37,773 nucleotides of DNA from Candidatus Saccharibacteria bacterium UBA1944 (GCA_002336935.1 DDEW01000008.1:1-37773), one strand, 5' to 3'. Numbered from the stretch's first letter, positions 23,024 to 31,778 are shown. Numbers and translations: made by a program. Notes: a model not told the origin generated them from the sequence alone.

Positions 23024-24805
23024 ATGCCAGGTACAGAACGTACAGCAGCGACAGAACGATTTGGCGCGTTCGTAGACGTATTAACAGAACGAGACGGTCT
23101 CGCCGAAGATCATAAGGCAAAATTGCTAGAGCTCAAAGAACGATTAAGCGGCAAGGACGCCGCAATTGTATATGCTTCTATGGAAGTATACGACCGCGAA
23201 GAAAACGACCTTAAGGGTGGCGGTGGCTTGGGCGTGCTAGCCGGTGATACGCGCAGAGTGTATGAAGAGCTGGGCATTCCCGAGGTAGTACTTACGCCTT
23301 TTTATACTGAAGAAAGCCATCAAACACTCGAGGATTTCCGGCAGGTCGAACGACTAGATTCGACTGATCCGAATAGGATATACCAAAACCTTGGCAGTGT
23401 TGCCATTGGCACGGCTAACGATAGCCGCGTGCACTTAGATGTATTTGGCCGAGACTTAGGTTCTACACGGATACTTACCGTCACGGAGCCAAACTTTGGT
23501 GAACTCTACCCGGGCGGAAATAGCGGAAACCATCGACTGTACCAAGAAATTGCACTCGGGTTTGGTGGATACAAAGCACTAAAGCGCGAAAACATCGAAC
23601 CGGTATTTACCCAGTTGAATGAGGCCCCGACAGTATTCTTAAGCATTGCGCACATTGACGATCTCGTAACGCAAGGTGCAAGCCTCGCAGATGCGCTCGA
23701 AACCGTACAAGCGCAGACACTATTCACCAACCACACCCTTGTTCCTGCCGTAGAAGGAGAGTTTGGATGGGCGCAGTTTGAATATTTTGTTATGCCAAAT
23801 ATCGAGAGCCAAGAGGTGAAAGATTGGATTGCAGCATTGTTCGACGAACAAAAACGCCTGCGTCTCAGCCTACTAGCTGCCGAAGTATCGGGCGTCCAAA
23901 GTGGCGTCAGTAAGCTCCACGCAGAAGTTGCCGACTATTACCATGCAGATGGCCGTAGGGTAGAGTTCCAGGCCGTCACTAACGGCATTTCACAAAAGTG
24001 GATACACCCAGGTATATACGAAGCATTCCGCGATAAAGGCGTGCTCGACGAATTCGGCTTACCAACAGCCAACCACGAAGCAGCTATCGGCACATTCGAT
24101 ATCGCAACTATCCGTGAGCTAAAGCAAGCTGCGAAAGACGAAATGAACCGAATTCTCGCGGGCAGGGAAGACCAATACGGTCAACCTATCCACATTCCTG
24201 ATACTGCGATTGCTTTCGACTTTAAACGACGGTTCGCCAGCTATAAGCGCCCCGATATGCCATTCACGCAACCCGATGTACTTGCGCGAATTTTAGCAGA
24301 ACACGACGGTTACTTTTTGCTTACCGGTAAACCACACCCTAACGACGATGGCATGAAGCATGAGCTGCACAGAATATTACAGCTTGTCGATAGCCACCCT
24401 GTACTTCGTGACAGAGTTCACTACGTGGTTGATTATGACGAAGAAGTCGGCCGCGCCCTAGCACTTGGCGCCGATGCAGCCCTGAACCTGCCAGTGGTTG
24501 GTGAAGAAGCGTGTGGAACATCGTGGATGAAAGATATCGCGAACTTTAAGATTCTTATTTCGACACCAGACGGTGGCGTTGCAGACGTATTACCAATCGA
24601 GTGCCTAGAGGTAAGTGGTGATGAACGCGAGATGACCTACATTCGGATGCAAGAAGCTGCCGATATTGTACGTGACGACGCGCGCTATGTAGCCGAGGTA
24701 AAACGCGAACTTAGTTCCTACCTCGAAACTATCAGCGGTACTCGGATGGCTGTTGATTATCTTGACCTATTCGCACTGTGCGCCTTGGCCGAAAAACGCG
24801 CCTAA
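23024..24805 (+). CDS. Alpha-glucan (glycogen) phosphorylase, GT35, short type
   Basis: This is a 593-aa phosphorylase-like enzyme, shorter than the about 800-aa classical glycogen phosphorylases. Signatures include GGGGLGVLAGD (residues 65-75), GNHRLYQEIALGFGG, AVTNGISQKWIHP, FKRRFASYKRP and the PLP-lysine segment GTSWMKD (Lys503). It would cleave alpha-1,4-glucan with phosphate to glucose-1-phosphate in the cytoplasm, complementing the operon at 3625-8725. It has a strong ribosome-binding site (GGAGGT) and a leader. The PLP Lys is present, but flanking residues differ from the classical NMK, so the exact substrate is open. Confidence 0.87.
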   Translation: MPGTERTAATERFGAFVDVLTERDGLAEDHKAKLLELKERLSGKDAAIVYASMEVYDREENDLKGGGGLGVLAGDTRRVYEELGIPEVVLTPFYTEESHQTLEDFRQVERLDSTDPNRIYQNLGSVAIGTANDSRVHLDVFGRDLGSTRILTVTEPNFGELYPGGNSGNHRLYQEIALGFGGYKALKRENIEPVFTQLNEAPTVFLSIAHIDDLVTQGASLADALETVQAQTLFTNHTLVPAVEGEFGWAQFEYFVMPNIESQEVKDWIAALFDEQKRLRLSLLAAEVSGVQSGVSKLHAEVADYYHADGRRVEFQAVTNGISQKWIHPGIYEAFRDKGVLDEFGLPTANHEAAIGTFDIATIRELKQAAKDEMNRILAGREDQYGQPIHIPDTAIAFDFKRRFASYKRPDMPFTQPDVLARILAEHDGYFLLTGKPHPNDDGMKHELHRILQLVDSHPVLRDRVHYVVDYDEEVGRALALGADAALNLPVVGEEACGTSWMKDIANFKILISTPDGGVADVLPIECLEVSGDEREMTYIRMQEAADIVRDDARYVAEVKRELSSYLETISGTRMAVDYLDLFALCALAEKRA

Positions 24806-24813
24806 TAAAAGTA

Positions 24814-24848
24814 GGGCATGCTGCCAGCGTGTAGCTAGCAGCATGCCC
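24814..24848. terminator. Bidirectional terminator between convergent genes
   Basis: A perfect 11-bp stem, GGGCATGCTGC (24814-24824) with 24838-24848, lies between the phosphorylase and the GC-rich lipoprotein. There is no strong T-run on either side. Confidence 0.55.
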
Positions 24849-24863
24849 CATGGGCTTGCGGTG

Positions 24864-25484
24864 TTACCCGCAGATGTCGTTGTCACACGACGTGAGGTTG
24901 GCCCTGTAGACGAAGAGGTACTTGCCGTCGATGCGGTAGAGCGTCGACTTCGGCACGTCGGTCGCGGCGATCTCCACCTCGTTGCCGGCGTAGATGGCGA
25001 TCGGCATGTCGTCCTGTGACCGAATGATGATGGTCTTGGACTTGCCCTGCCAGAGGTTCTGGTACTTCTCGCGCAGGTCGTTGAGCCACGGCGTGCCACG
25101 CTGGGTGCTGGTGATGTCGAACTGGCCATCGGGAATCTTGTCCGACACCTTGACCAGGCCGTCCTGTGCCATCACCATGGTGGAACCGACGTGGCTGACA
25201 TGCGAATTGCCGATGCTGATCATCAGCACCGACGAGTCGTTCTTGCTCGTGCCGTCGCTGTTGCTGGTGTCGAAGCGATCGTCGCGCGCAACGCGCAGCG
25301 AAGTGCCCTTGACCGTCATCATGACGTGCCCGTCCTTGGCGAAGAACTGGGCGGTCGCCGGCATGCCGTTGAAGGCACGGTTGACGGAGTCGCCGAACAT
25401 GGCGAGCCCGGAACAGCTGGACAGCAGCACGGCAGCGACGAGCGCAGAGAATGCTGCCAGCAGCCGATGTGAACGTATGGACAC
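24864..25484 (-). CDS. GC-rich lipoprotein of unknown function
   Basis: This is a 206-aa protein with a signal peptide and lipobox LLSSC (Cys24), so it is probably lipid-anchored on the cell surface. The mature part is rich in short beta-strands, and two late Cys (CDNDICG at the end) may form a disulfide. The segments FFAKDGHVMMTVKGTSLRVA and MPIAIYAGNEVEIA faintly recall DUF5052-like lipoproteins, but I am not sure. Most codons end in G or C, unlike the neighbours. It starts with GTG at 25484, with GGAGGA about 6 nt before it. It has its own near-consensus promoter, and it is one of the GC-rich set. Confidence 0.75.
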   Translation of the reverse strand: MSIRSHRLLAAFSALVAAVLLSSCSGLAMFGDSVNRAFNGMPATAQFFAKDGHVMMTVKGTSLRVARDDRFDTSNSDGTSKNDSSVLMISIGNSHVSHVGSTMVMAQDGLVKVSDKIPDGQFDITSTQRGTPWLNDLREKYQNLWQGKSKTIIIRSQDDMPIAIYAGNEVEIAATDVPKSTLYRIDGKYLFVYRANLTSCDNDICG

Positions 25485-25542
25485 GATTGTCCTCCTCGAG
25501 TGTAGGGTACGGCTCTAGAATCCGAATGGATCCATCTTATAT

Positions 25543-25571
25543 ATTATAGCATTTTTAATTACAAAAGTCAA
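25543..25571 (-). promoter_or_regulatory. Near-consensus promoter of the GC-rich lipoprotein gene
   Basis: On the minus strand, TTGACT (25566-25571), a 17-nt spacer and TATAAT (25543-25548), giving a leader of about 50 nt. Confidence 0.82.
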
Positions 25572-25660
25572 TCTATATTTTACTTATGGTAACGCTTGAC
25601 AACGCACTATTATCGGCGCACAATACCACACAGTAATTATATAAACACCAAAACCACCAC

Positions 25661-25750
25661 ATGAAATCAATGTATTATCGTCTCGCTATTGTTGTCTTCG
25701 GCTTCAGTGCTGTGATTTGCCTCATGGCAATTCCATGCGAAATTGCCTAG
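25661..25750 (+). CDS. Possible 29-aa membrane peptide
   Basis: It starts MKSMYYR and continues as one hydrophobic helix with two Cys. TTGACA (25596-25601), a 17-nt spacer and CACAAT (25619-25624) could drive it, but the -10 is poor and no ribosome-binding site is clear. The next hairpin has its T-run on the other strand. Treat as tentative. Confidence 0.3.
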   Translation: MKSMYYRLAIVVFGFSAVICLMAIPCEIA

Positions 25751-25775
25751 GCGTTAGCAATAACTCGTAGCAAAA

Positions 25776-25797
25776 ACCCCGCCTATTGCGACGGGGT
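25776..25797 (-). terminator. Terminator of the LPXTG surface protein gene
   Basis: ACCCCG (25776-25781) pairs with CGGGGT (25792-25797). On the minus strand the stem is followed by a T-run (GGGGTTTTTG). Confidence 0.75.
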
Positions 25798-25821
25798 AAT
25801 TTGCATGATGACTAAAACGTA

Positions 25822-27507
25822 TTATCGCTTGAGCTGTGCTTTGCGAAGCTCACGTCGACTTGCGCCGTAGTGGTACATAGCGCCAGCAATGCTGCCAAGG
25901 CCAAGGCTACCGCCAAAGGCGTCTACAATACCGGTGTGAGGGAGCTCAGTTGGCGTTTCAGCCTTTGGATTAACAGGTGCAGGTGCACACTGTGCTTTGT
26001 CTTCCGAGTACTTTGTTGCATCAAGCTGATCTTTTGTGATAACAACAATCTTTTTGTCTTCTAGTCGGCAAACCTCAATCTTTTCGCATTTATCGAGGTC
26101 AGTCGTGTAGGTATCTTTCATGTCGTTCTTCACAATGGTAATGATTTGACCAGTGGTCGTATCACATACCGTCACCTTGTCGCACTTACTCAGGTCGGTG
26201 GTGTAGGTGTCTTTCATATCCTTTTCATCAATCTTGATGATGGTATCAGTCGTTGTGTCGCAAACACTAATCATGTGAGGAGTATCGGTAGTTGCGTCGT
26301 CACAATCATCAGGGTTACCGCCAGGAACAGTTGGTGTTTCCACACACGCGGTGTTCTTGGTTACGCCAGGGAGGTACTTGGTGATCTTTGCGGTAATGGT
26401 GTAGGTTTTACTTGCACCAACGTTAAGCTCGGCCAAAGTGTGTGTCCAGCTGCCATTGGCAATGGTGCCCTCGCTTGCGCTAACAAATGTCACGCCCGCT
26501 GGTTGCTTGTCGGTCACAACAACATTTTTCAATGCAACGTTGCCAGTGTTTTTGACGACGATTTGATAGGTGAAGTTTTCGTTAACGGCAACCGTATCAT
26601 GCTCTTTACCATTGACCGACTTAGTGATGTCAACACCAGGTTTATCTTCGACGCAGAGTGGGCTGTCTTTTGGCAAGTGCTCTTTGCCAGGGATGGGGCA
26701 TGGTTCTGGAGCAACGACTACCTGTACAGAACAGTGGCCCGCTGGTGCATTTTTCACTGCGCCATCTACCTTCACCTGGAAGGTAACGGTAGCGGTGTAG
26801 GTGCCAGGTTTTGCATACGTATGGTTAATGGTTGCACCACCGTTTTTCTTAGTGCCATCGCCAAAGTCATAGGCGTAATTGTATGCAGTCGCACCATTTT
26901 TAGCGGTTGCGGCGGTAGTGAACTTGTATTCTGTGCGCGTAATTTTGGTGGCCGACAGATTGTCACAAGAATACACCGGTACCGGCACGGGTGTAGCAAT
27001 AATCGGGTTGCCGCAAGAATACATAACACCGCCAACAAACTGGCCCTTGGCGTCAAACCATAGGTGAGCTGCGATCGCATCAACCCCCGACGCAAAGCCG
27101 GCGCCAGTCTTTCGCTTCCAGAAGGTGTGGCCACCAAGGACAACCTTAGTGCTACCGTCACGGTAGTGACGACCAAGTGAATACGTGTTCGTTGCGACTA
27201 CTTTGCCGTTATACACAACGTCACCTTCGCGAGTAACTTTACCCATTTTTTGCGTCATGCCGTTGATCATGCCACTCGATACACCGTAGTTTGAGTACAC
27301 GTTGTCAAGATCACCGGTTTTATTCGCATTATATTTGCTCTTAAGTTCTGATGGTGTAATGGCACCACAATAAATGACTGAGTTGCCATCGCAATCACGT
27401 GCTGATGGGTTCATCGCTTTGGTTGTGTCGCCGTCAAGCAAGGCATAGCCTGCAAACGAAGCGAGCGCTACCACAGCCCCCACAAATAATGTCTTTAGTT
27501 TCTTCAT
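25822..27507 (-). CDS. LPXTG surface protein with PKD, DUF11-like and repeated Cys modules
   Basis: This is a 561-aa protein. A signal peptide (residues 1-31) is followed by an N-terminal domain with CDGNSVIYCG and FWKRKTGAGFASGVDAI, then a PKD domain (about 185-265, with YDFGDGT). A DUF11-like domain (about 290-400, KNTGNVALKNVVVTD) comes next, then three copies of a 35-residue unit containing VCDTTT, DMKDTYTTDL and KC (about 412-510). The C-terminus has LPHTG (522-526), a hydrophobic stretch and a basic tail, the sortase-anchor layout. It is probably displayed on the cell envelope and could take part in contact with a host cell. It is driven by a perfect consensus promoter. Confidence 0.88.
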   Translation of the reverse strand: MKKLKTLFVGAVVALASFAGYALLDGDTTKAMNPSARDCDGNSVIYCGAITPSELKSKYNANKTGDLDNVYSNYGVSSGMINGMTQKMGKVTREGDVVYNGKVVATNTYSLGRHYRDGSTKVVLGGHTFWKRKTGAGFASGVDAIAAHLWFDAKGQFVGGVMYSCGNPIIATPVPVPVYSCDNLSATKITRTEYKFTTAATAKNGATAYNYAYDFGDGTKKNGGATINHTYAKPGTYTATVTFQVKVDGAVKNAPAGHCSVQVVVAPEPCPIPGKEHLPKDSPLCVEDKPGVDITKSVNGKEHDTVAVNENFTYQIVVKNTGNVALKNVVVTDKQPAGVTFVSASEGTIANGSWTHTLAELNVGASKTYTITAKITKYLPGVTKNTACVETPTVPGGNPDDCDDATTDTPHMISVCDTTTDTIIKIDEKDMKDTYTTDLSKCDKVTVCDTTTGQIITIVKNDMKDTYTTDLDKCEKIEVCRLEDKKIVVITKDQLDATKYSEDKAQCAPAPVNPKAETPTELPHTGIVDAFGGSLGLGSIAGAMYHYGASRRELRKAQLKR

Positions 27508-27549
27508 GACTCCAGCCTCCTTACACGTTCATGTCGATATAATGGTTAC

Positions 27550-27578
27550 ATTATAACAAAATATTTACTTTTTGTCAA
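27550..27578 (-). promoter_or_regulatory. Consensus promoter of the LPXTG surface protein
   Basis: On the minus strand, TTGACA (27573-27578), a 17-nt spacer and TATAAT (27550-27555): the exact sigma-70 consensus. It suggests strong expression. Confidence 0.88.
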
Positions 27579-27700
27579 TAATCTTTACCACTATATATTC
27601 CTTATGCTTATCTGTAATTCACCTCTGTTGTTCTAGGCATTTTGAGTGCTGCGGCAAAAAGTGTCAAAAAAACCAGACAAAAACTGGTATAATAAGCATT

Positions 27701-28270
27701 ATGAAATCGTTACGACTGGCGCGTCCGCACGCGATTATGATGGTAGGTATTCCGGGGAGTGGCAAAAGCTTTTTCGCTGCCAAGTTTGCTTCGACATTTG
27801 GCGCCCCCTACATTGATAGCCTTGCTATAGAATCACACGCGAAGGACCCGACAGCTGCAGGTGCATTAATCGCTATGGTCGTCAACGAAATTGCAAAAAC
27901 CAATCAAACTTTTGTATTTGAGGGCAATTCCGATACAAGAGTTCGTCGCACGGAGTTTGCTCGCTGGGCACGCAGCAAAGGCTACCAGCCACTGTTTGTA
28001 TGGGTACAGGTAGATGAAGCTACTGGCCGTGCACGAACCATGAAGACCAATCATTTGAGTAAAGATGAGTTTGAGGCAATTATGCGCGACTTTAGCGCAC
28101 CACATACAGATGAAAAGCCGGTTGTCATTAGCGGTAAGCACACCTACGCCAGCCAAGCCAAAGTTGTGTTAAGCCACCTCAGCCGCGAATCTCATCCTGA
28201 CGATACTGCATCGCGACCGGTCATACCTACTCAATCTCGACCAAGCTCACGCACGATTACTGTGCGGTAA
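27701..28270 (+). CDS. P-loop ATPase/kinase (AAA_33 or zeta-toxin-like)
   Basis: This is a 189-aa protein. Walker A is GIPGSGKS (residues 16-23, Lys22), FVFEGNSDTRVRR forms the second strand with a charged end, and a lid-like Arg segment (GRARTMKTNH) follows. The C-terminal 30 residues are Pro/Ser/Arg-rich and probably disordered. The substrate is unknown. TATAAT (27688-27693) lies 7 nt before ATG 27701, so the longer frame from 27572 is rejected. Nine nt separate it from the metallopeptidase gene, so the two form an operon. Confidence 0.72.
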   Translation: MKSLRLARPHAIMMVGIPGSGKSFFAAKFASTFGAPYIDSLAIESHAKDPTAAGALIAMVVNEIAKTNQTFVFEGNSDTRVRRTEFARWARSKGYQPLFVWVQVDEATGRARTMKTNHLSKDEFEAIMRDFSAPHTDEKPVVISGKHTYASQAKVVLSHLSRESHPDDTASRPVIPTQSRPSSRTITVR

Positions 28271-28279
28271 GGACTGCCT

Positions 28280-28978
28280 ATGTCTACCATTCACGATGCC
28301 GAATTTGGCGGAATCGTGGTGCGGCGCATTGCTCGAGCTAAGCAAGTGCGCATTCGAATTGGCACCGACGGCCGCTATGTTGCCACTGCGCCACCATACA
28401 CGCCACTGTATTTCATCAAGCGTATGGTTGCTAGTTCGCGCGACGAGCTGCGAGCGCTATCTGGACACAGTAGCGGCCCAACAAACTATTATGATGGCCA
28501 GCAAGTAGGCAAGAGCCACCAGCTTGCCATTGTGCCTACTGGCATGGTGGCAGTGCCCAAAATCAGCGTACAACGCCAGCGAATTATCGTTATGCTGCCA
28601 AATAACCATTCGCTTGAAGACGTGGGTGTGCAGCAACAGATTCGTGACACTGTCACTAAAGTGCTGCGTAAAGAAGCCAAAGCCTACTTACCTAGAAGGC
28701 TCGCCACCATGGCTTCACAGTATGGTTTTATCTACGACCGTGTGCGGTTCAGCCATAGTGGGGGAAGGTGGGGAAGTTGTAGTAGCACCGGTACCATCAG
28801 CCTCAATATTGCCCTTATGAAATTACCTCATGAGCTGATTGACTATGTGCTTGCCCACGAGTTAAGCCATACAAGGCACATGAACCACTCAGCAAGTTTT
28901 TGGGCAGTCGTCGGCAGTGTTGACCCACTCTATAAACTTCATCGTCAGCAGCTCAAGCGTGAAACGCCCACCGTATAA
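28280..28978 (+). CDS. YgjP/DUF45-type zinc metallopeptidase
   Basis: This is a 232-aa protein of the YgjP-like family (DUF45, M48-related). The zinc site is HELSH (His193, Glu194, His197) with a third ligand in MNHSASFW (His203). The preceding FSHSGGRWGSCSSTG is the family's conserved segment. It is a cytoplasmic minimal metallopeptidase whose substrates are unknown. It is second in the operon with the P-loop ATPase. Confidence 0.87.
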   Translation: MSTIHDAEFGGIVVRRIARAKQVRIRIGTDGRYVATAPPYTPLYFIKRMVASSRDELRALSGHSSGPTNYYDGQQVGKSHQLAIVPTGMVAVPKISVQRQRIIVMLPNNHSLEDVGVQQQIRDTVTKVLRKEAKAYLPRRLATMASQYGFIYDRVRFSHSGGRWGSCSSTGTISLNIALMKLPHELIDYVLAHELSHTRHMNHSASFWAVVGSVDPLYKLHRQQLKRETPTV

Positions 28979-29020
28979 ACTTCGTTGCATTTATAGCGAT
29001 TATGGCTATAATAAAACGTA

Positions 29021-30643
29021 ATGGACAAGGGAGGGGCGAACGTCAACCAACGCACCGCGCAAATCATTCGGTTCGCGGGCTTTTTAATTCCTGTTGTTCT
29101 CATCTTTTACGGTATTCTTATTCAGCTTGGTGCCATCGCGTCAAATAGTTATCAAAACGATCAAGTATTTTACCTCATCGCTATTCCATGGCTTGCAGTA
29201 AGCATTTACCAGTTTTTGGCGGTGGCGCCTAACCGTGTTATATCTGCCCTACGATTGGTTGCTTACCACATATTTACTGTGATGTATATTTTATTCGTGG
29301 CTGGGTTTAGCATGCCATTTATTGGCACCTGGATGGTGTTATTTCTCGCAAGCTACGCTTATTTCTCACATGATGGCCTCCGCCTGAGCATCCTTGCTTT
29401 TTTTGGAACGGCAGTGGGCGACATCCTGCTTCATATAGACGACCAAAACCATGTAGTTGCCAACCTGCTTGCTATGCTTGCCACCTTTATCATTGGCATC
29501 ATTGCTGTCACACTTAGCCAAGCCCAAGAAATCGATCGCAATGAACTGACGCGCAGCCAAGCTGAAGAGCTATTGCAACGCGATCGCATCACCACTATCG
29601 TAAACAACTTGGCCGATGCCATACTCAGTACCGACAAAAATGGCGTTATACAGGTATATAACGCAGCCAGCCTCAACCTTCTTGACACCAACAGCGGGCT
29701 CGAAGGCCAACATATTGATGATATTGTGCAACTGGTAGATGGCGAAGATAAGCCATTCAAACTGGTGAAAAACTTCCGAGCTGCCAAAAGTGTCGAGGCG
29801 CGAGAAGACTTAAGTGCTAATATTTCGGGTGAGCGCCTTCATCTAAGTGTTATCTATTCGCCCATTCGAAGCACTGACAGCCACAAAACTGACGGCAATG
29901 ATGGATATATCGTCATTTTGCGCGATATTACCAAGCAAAAATCACTCGAAGAAGAGCGTGATGAGTTTATTAGTGTGGTTAGCCACGAACTACGCACGCC
30001 AATTACTATTGCTGAAGGCACGCTCAGTAATGTGCAGGTTATGATGGGCCGTGACGACATCCCTCGCACTACGCTCAGTGACAATGTAAATGTTGCGCAT
30101 GACCAAGTGCTCTTCCTTGCCAAAATGGTCAACGATCTCAGTACATTAAGCCGTGCCGAGCGGGGCGTGGCAGATGCCGCTGAAATTATTGATGTGAGTG
30201 AACTCATTCATGACCTTTACAACGAATACGCTCCGCAGGCCGAAGCCAAAGGCCTCCACTTCAACCTTGATCTCGCACCACAGTTGGGCAATGTTGTCGC
30301 TAGTCGACTTTACCTCAAAGAGCTACTCCAAAACTTCGTTACTAACAGTATTAAATACACTAAAGAAGGTGAAATTGTCGTTAGTGTGCAAAAACACGCC
30401 GACATGGTAACGTTTAGCGTCAAAGACACGGGCATTGGCATGAGCAAAACCGACCAAGCGCACATATTTGAAAAGTTCTACCGCAGCGAGGATTACCGCA
30501 CGCGTGAAACTGGCGGTACCGGCCTAGGATTGTATGTTGCTGCCAAGCTTGCCAAAAAACTAGGCGTTACTATCGATATGACGTCACGCCTTAACCATGG
30601 TTCCACCTTTGGCTTTACCATGCCCCAAGCAAGCAAAAAGTAG
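29021..30643 (+). CDS. Orphan membrane sensor histidine kinase with PAS domain
   Basis: This is a 540-aa kinase. About five or six membrane helices fill residues 14-170. A short coiled coil (QAQEIDRNELTRSQAEEL) follows, then a PAS domain (about 190-295), HisKA with the phospho-acceptor His322 in SHELRTP, and a HATPase_c domain with N-box (NFVTNSIKY), G1 (DTGIGMS), F-box (IFEKFYR) and G2 (GGTGLGL). No response regulator lies next to it in this window. TATAAT (29007-29012) is 8 nt before the ATG. Confidence 0.92.
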   Translation: MDKGGANVNQRTAQIIRFAGFLIPVVLIFYGILIQLGAIASNSYQNDQVFYLIAIPWLAVSIYQFLAVAPNRVISALRLVAYHIFTVMYILFVAGFSMPFIGTWMVLFLASYAYFSHDGLRLSILAFFGTAVGDILLHIDDQNHVVANLLAMLATFIIGIIAVTLSQAQEIDRNELTRSQAEELLQRDRITTIVNNLADAILSTDKNGVIQVYNAASLNLLDTNSGLEGQHIDDIVQLVDGEDKPFKLVKNFRAAKSVEAREDLSANISGERLHLSVIYSPIRSTDSHKTDGNDGYIVILRDITKQKSLEEERDEFISVVSHELRTPITIAEGTLSNVQVMMGRDDIPRTTLSDNVNVAHDQVLFLAKMVNDLSTLSRAERGVADAAEIIDVSELIHDLYNEYAPQAEAKGLHFNLDLAPQLGNVVASRLYLKELLQNFVTNSIKYTKEGEIVVSVQKHADMVTFSVKDTGIGMSKTDQAHIFEKFYRSEDYRTRETGGTGLGLYVAAKLAKKLGVTIDMTSRLNHGSTFGFTMPQASKK

Positions 30644-30653
30644 CCAATAAAAA

Positions 30654-30689
30654 ACCTGCTGGCAGCCCCACTGGAGGCCGCGAGCAGGT
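30654..30689 (-). terminator. Terminator of the GC-rich gene at 30709
   Basis: ACCTGCT (30654-30660) pairs with AGCAGGT (30683-30689) across a loop that folds further. On the minus strand TTTTTT follows the stem. Confidence 0.7.
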
Positions 30690-30708
30690 ATAGGGGAGGG
30701 GCGAGCGA

Positions 30709-31041
30709 CTAGCGCTTGATGAGCCGATACCACTCGGCACCGGCGTACTGATTGCCCAGGTCGATCTCGACAGGTTCCAGCGTGTCGTTCGTCGCCTCGA
30801 TCACCACACGGCGATAGCCAGGCTCGATGGCCGGGGCCATGTCCAGTGGCAGCAGCACCCATCGCAGGTGTTGGATGCCGTCGAAGTCCAGCGTGAGCTG
30901 CACCCACTCGTAGCACTGGTCATCCAGGGGCTGGGGCTGACCGGTCGTCCACGCATGGGGTGTAACGATCAGCGTCTTGAACGGACCCTTCCACGTCGTC
31001 GCGAACGATGAGGCGCTGGTCTGGACCAACGAATTAGCCAT
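30709..31041 (-). CDS. GC-rich orphan protein, 110 aa
   Basis: It is a soluble, beta-rich protein without signal peptide or membrane segment. A repeated strand pattern (WVQLTLDFDG, HLRWVLLPLD, YRRVVIEATN) gives a jelly-roll or sandwich look. I do not recognise it. Codons are GC-rich. It has AAGGAGGAG two nt before the ATG and its own promoter and terminator. It is one of the GC-rich set. Confidence 0.7.
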   Translation of the reverse strand: MANSLVQTSASSFATTWKGPFKTLIVTPHAWTTGQPQPLDDQCYEWVQLTLDFDGIQHLRWVLLPLDMAPAIEPGYRRVVIEATNDTLEPVEIDLGNQYAGAEWYRLIKR

Positions 31042-31135
31042 GACTCCTCCTTAACGGGATATGCTGCGGAGGTTCCGCAATCTACCAATTTATATTTAAT
31101 CATAAATATAAATAAAGTCAATGGCTTGATAGGTA
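31042..31135 (-). promoter_or_regulatory. Promoter and leader of the GC-rich gene at 30709
   Basis: On the minus strand, TTGACT, a 17-nt spacer and TAAATA give a plausible promoter in an AT-rich stretch, followed by a leader with a GCGGAACCTCCGC inverted repeat and the ribosome-binding site. It is divergent from the secE promoter. Confidence 0.6.
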
Positions 31136-31164
31136 TTGACTACGGATAATACTTATGCTATAAT
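31136..31164 (+). promoter_or_regulatory. P1 upstream of secE
   Basis: TTGACT (31136-31141), a 17-nt spacer and TATAAT (31159-31164), near consensus, about 245 nt before the secE start. Confidence 0.8.
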
Positions 31165-31170
31165 TAAGAG

Positions 31171-31330
31171 ACGTAAGTGTTCAGTAAAATACCTCGCGCT
31201 TGAGAGTTGCAAGCCTACCGGTTCGGCGCACTCATACGCCGCCGCTTCGGGCGAGCCAGGACTCATCACTCCTGACTCGCATAGCACCGTGAACCACACT
31301 ATAGTGGTTGACGAGGCTATGCGAGTCTTG
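31171..31330 (+). ncRNA. Structured secE leader or small RNA
   Basis: It is GC-rich with several hairpins: GCTTG/CAAGC, GGCG/CGCC pairs, and a long one with GACTCGCATAGC (31274-31285) pairing perfectly with 31316-31327, with an inner AACCAC/GTGGTT stem. No T-run follows the large hairpin. It may be a regulatory leader of secE-nusG or a separate RNA; I do not recognise a riboswitch class. Confidence 0.35.
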
Positions 31331-31356
31331 ACACCCAGCCAGGGGTGCGCTAGTAT
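31328..31356 (+). promoter_or_regulatory. P2 of secE
   Basis: TTGACA (31328-31333), a 17-nt spacer and TAGTAT (31351-31356), immediately after the long hairpin. The hairpin's end is thus joined to the -35. Confidence 0.5.
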
Positions 31357-31409
31357 AGTACTTGACAGTCTGCGGTAAAGCAGGCTTTTAAATTGGGAGT
31401 GAATCCACT

Positions 31410-31772
31410 GTGGCAAAACAAGCAAAAAGCAGCAAAGGCGGCAGCGAAACGAAATTGACGCGCATTAGCGCTAGCGACAGCAAGCCAGCCAGGGCAGTTA
31501 CCAAAAAGGTTAAGCCGGCGGTGCAGGCCAAAAAAACCGTTGCAACAAGCGACGACCAGCCAGCCAAAAAGAACAAAAACCCCTTCGCGCCTATTGGGCG
31601 ATACCTTAAAGGCTCATGGTACGAACTTCGCCAGGTACGATGGCCAGACCGTCGCAGCACATGGGGAATGACTGGTGCATTATTGCTGTTTACTGCTTTT
31701 TTCGTCATTGTAATTTTGCTCCTCGACTATGGTTTTAGCTATCTATTTAAACTAATTATGGGAAACAACTAG
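31410..31772 (+). CDS. secE: Preprotein translocase subunit SecE
   Basis: This is a 120-aa protein. A long basic Ala/Lys/Ser-rich N-terminal extension (about residues 1-62) precedes the SecE core: RYLKGSWYELRQVRWPDRRSTW, then one membrane helix (about 88-112). SecE clamps SecY in the translocon. It starts with GTG (31410) with GGGAGT upstream. nusG follows 6 nt after the stop. Confidence 0.92.
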   Translation: MAKQAKSSKGGSETKLTRISASDSKPARAVTKKVKPAVQAKKTVATSDDQPAKKNKNPFAPIGRYLKGSWYELRQVRWPDRRSTWGMTGALLLFTAFFVIVILLLDYGFSYLFKLIMGNN

Positions 31773-31778
31773 GCAACT

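Noticed and set aside
25500..25545. BamHI-, XbaI- and XhoI-like hexamers within the leader of the GC-rich lipoprotein gene, suggesting vector DNA
   Set aside because: Three palindromic hexamers in about 45 nt can occur by chance, and no known vector, marker or tag sequence is near.
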